Positions 41,770 to 42,965 of a DNA stretch of 42,965 bases are shown here, piece after piece. Every line of letters begins with the position of its first letter. Positions within the stretch are counted from its first letter, which is position 1. Position numbers and translations under genes: made by a program. The DNA comes from an uncultured Solirubrobacteraceae bacterium. GTDB taxonomy: Bacteria > Actinomycetota > Thermoleophilia > Solirubrobacterales > Solirubrobacteraceae. The stretch lies in assembly GCA_902806175.1 (NCBI GenBank), contig CADCVQ010000171.1, positions 1 through 42,965 of the forward strand, read 5' to 3'. The notes under the pieces are model-generated. The model had not been told where the DNA came from. It was given only the letters and a program-made list of their open reading frames with translations, and made no database searches.

Positions 41770-42252
41770 GTGACGCAACCGCTGACGTTCGCTCCCTCCG
41801 CCGGCGCCTTCGAGTTGCGCCGCGCGGATGGCGTCGTCGGCCGGATCGTCACAGAGGGAGATCTCGGCGCCCGCGCCGAGGTCGGAGAGTCCAGCTGGCG
41901 GCTGACGATCGAGGGCGACCGGGAGGCGCTCGCCGCGACCTGGCAGGTCGTCGCACGCGACGCCGCCGGCGAGGAGGCCGCGTGCTACTACCACGGCAGC
42001 ATGCGCGGCGGCCGCGTCCGCATCGGCGACCGGACCGCGAGCCTGCGGCGCGAGCTGGGGCTCGCCACCGAGTGGCGCCTTCGCCTGCGACCCGACGCAG
42101 CGCTCACGCTGCGCCCGACGCCGCGGCCGGAGGGCATGCAGCTCGACATCGCCTTCGTGCCTGGTAGCGCGGGGGTCCCGGACCTGCTGCTGCTGGTCGT
42201 GTGCTGGAGCATCGTCGCCGAGGAGGCGGGGCCCGCGCGGCTCGGCGCGTGA
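41770..42252 (+). CDS. Conserved-looking small protein of unknown function
   Basis: 160 residues from a GTG, 26 bp after gyrA and possibly on its transcript. It is β-rich in pattern: FELRRADGVVGRIV, SSWRLTIEGDREAL, RDAAGEEAACYYHG and LATEWRLRLRPDAAL. A hydrophobic stretch near the end (PDLLLLVVCWSIVAEEAG) could be a buried strand or weak anchor. I do not recognise the family. Codon use and GC look like its neighbours. Confidence 0.6.
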   Translation: MTQPLTFAPSAGAFELRRADGVVGRIVTEGDLGARAEVGESSWRLTIEGDREALAATWQVVARDAAGEEAACYYHGSMRGGRVRIGDRTASLRRELGLATEWRLRLRPDAALTLRPTPRPEGMQLDIAFVPGSAGVPDLLLLVVCWSIVAEEAGPARLGA

Positions 42253-42324
42253 CCCTCAGAGCCCGACACGCCAATTCGTCGCGGTAGGTGCGCACGTGTC
42301 GTCGGGGTCCGCTACGCTTTTCTC

Positions 42325-42550
42325 ACCAGAGAAAGGAGGTGGTCCGAATCAGCTCAAGTTCTTGCGGGACCCTGGAGGTGCTCGGCCGCTAGGTCGGGAG
42401 GCTGGCTAGACCAGCGAATCCAAACCGGGCCACCCCTGAGCCAGGCGCCGGATTGGTCCCACCGGCAGTCAGTACGAAGGTCTAGCTCGGGTTAGAAGTC
42501 CAGTCAGAAGTTGCGAAGGGCGCCGTCGATGCGGCGCCCTTCGTGTGTTC
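42325..42550 (+). ncRNA. Candidate structured RNA with anti-16S element and terminator
   Basis: A -10-like TACGCT (42313-42318) precedes about 225 nt without a credible gene and ends in a strong terminator hairpin (42514-42543). AGAAAGGAGGTGGTCC (42330-42345) complements the 16S rRNA 3' end over 16 nt with one G-U pair, an extended anti-SD complement. GGTGGTCC (42338-42345) can instead pair with GGGCCACC (42427-42434), hiding that element. A small hairpin GCTGG/CCAGC sits at 42401-42415. A 17-codon frame from GTG (42339-42392) overlaps the element too closely to have its own ribosome site. The sequence may be a known actinobacterial RNA, but I cannot name a family. It could also be an unannotated leader. 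Confidence 0.5.
42514..42543 (+). terminator. Rho-independent-type terminator hairpin
   Basis: CGAAGGGCGCCG / CGGCGCCCTTCG, a perfect 12-bp stem with a 6-nt loop, followed by tgtgttct. It closes the candidate RNA and faces the convergent collagen-like gene, so it may also block read-through from the other side. Confidence 0.8.
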
Positions 42551-42567
42551 TGGGACGCGGCCGGCCT

Positions 42568-42965
42568 TCAGCGCAGCCGCAGCGCCACGCGCTCGCGGTT
42601 GGACACGGCGCCCGCGCAACGCGCGGTCTGCGACACGCGGGCGCGGTAGACGTAGGTCGCGCGCGGTCGCGTGCGCAGAGAGAGGGACCCAGCGGAGGAC
42701 GTTCGCCGGTCGGCGAACGTCTTGAACGTGACCGAGGCAGGCCGGCGCCGCTGGATCTGCACGAGCTGCCGGGCCTGACAGCCGGCGAGGTCGGCGAAGG
42801 CCTCCAGGCGTACCCTGAGCGTCAGCCGCCGGCGCGCGCGCAGCGTCGCGTGGCTCACGGCAAGCTCGAGCGTGCGGCCGGCTCGCGCGGCGACGACGGC
42901 GTCACCGGGCGGGCCCGGCTGCCCGCCTGGTCCCTGCGGACCGCCCGGTCCCGCGGGCCCGGGCG
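42568..42965 (-). CDS. Collagen-like repeat protein, N-terminus beyond window
   Basis: The frame runs from the right edge to a TGA at 42568 (132 residues seen). The visible part begins with Gly-X-Y triplets (GPA GPG GPQ GPG GQP GPP GD) typical of bacterial collagen-like proteins. After the triplets, a C-terminal domain of about 110 residues has ATLRARRRLTLRVRLEAF, SVTFKTFADRRTSSAG and RATYVYRARVSQTARC, with two Cys (in LAGCQARQ and TARCAGAV) that could form a disulfide. This suggests a surface-exposed or secreted protein with a β-rich end domain. A GTG at 42858 is only an internal codon; the true start lies outside. Convergent with the candidate RNA. Confidence 0.65.
   Translation of the reverse strand, partial: PGPAGPGGPQGPGGQPGPPGDAVVAARAGRTLELAVSHATLRARRRLTLRVRLEAFADLAGCQARQLVQIQRRRPASVTFKTFADRRTSSAGSLSLRTRPRATYVYRARVSQTARCAGAVSNRERVALRLR

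Noticed and set aside
42339-42392. 17-codon ORF from GTG in the candidate RNA
   Set aside because: The GTG sits inside the Shine-Dalgarno-like stretch itself, leaving no proper spacing.

Overview
The window is high-GC bacterial chromosome spanning a replication-origin region. On the left-going strand lie rpmH-rnpA-yidD-yidC-jag-(LAGLIDADG-like gene)-rsmG-parA-parB-tRNA-Ile. On the right-going strand lie dnaA-dnaN-recF-dciA-gyrB-gyrA. Gene order, very high GC, a full kdp system and the protein flavour point to an actinobacterium, most likely the Thermoleophilia/Solirubrobacterales. That placement is inference, because no rRNA gene is present.

Layout. 1-3025 (minus): a secreted protein cut by the left edge, a GtrA-family membrane protein, an alkaline-phosphatase-superfamily enzyme and a DUF4126 membrane protein. 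3050-5418 (plus): a PLP aminotransferase overlapping ddl. 5520-7486: a bifunctional-nuclease-family protein divergent from a TetR regulator, then map. 7526-9052: a candidate solitary retron, with promoter-like -10, folded ncRNA bounded by a1/a2 inverted repeats, and a retron-type reverse transcriptase. 9063-12254: a KdpD split into two genes around kdpE. 12272-16891 (minus): kdpB, kdpC, kdpA, kdpF and a second micro-ORF. 16994-18469: a methyltransferase and a secreted protein. 18792-25084: a large ATPase-LuxR regulator, an ABC importer (two permeases and an ATPase) and a convergent lipoprotein binding protein. 25317-30492: tRNA-Ile and the leftward origin cluster. 30493-41743: the rightward dnaA-gyrA cluster. 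41770-42965: a small unknown protein, a candidate structured RNA with terminator, and a collagen-like protein cut by the right edge.

How it works together. The origin block encodes initiation (DnaA), clamp (DnaN), helicase loading (DciA), repair (RecF), topology (GyrBA), segregation (ParAB), membrane insertion (YidC/YidD/Jag) and RNA processing (RnpA, RsmG). The kdp block is a high-affinity K+ ATPase with its two-component control.

Most unusual items: (i) the retron-like locus at 7526-9052 with no visible effector; (ii) a 575-residue intein inside the TOPRIM metal motif of GyrB, with Ser1, a Ser-Asn C-terminus, two LAGLIDADG motifs and an inserted XRE-type HTH; (iii) a 118-residue LAGLIDADG-like gene translationally coupled to rsmG; (iv) a parS-like palindrome split by 13 bp; (v) dnaA with no canonical start that keeps domain I intact; (vi) a candidate RNA downstream of gyrA carrying a 16-nt near-complement of the 16S rRNA 3' end.
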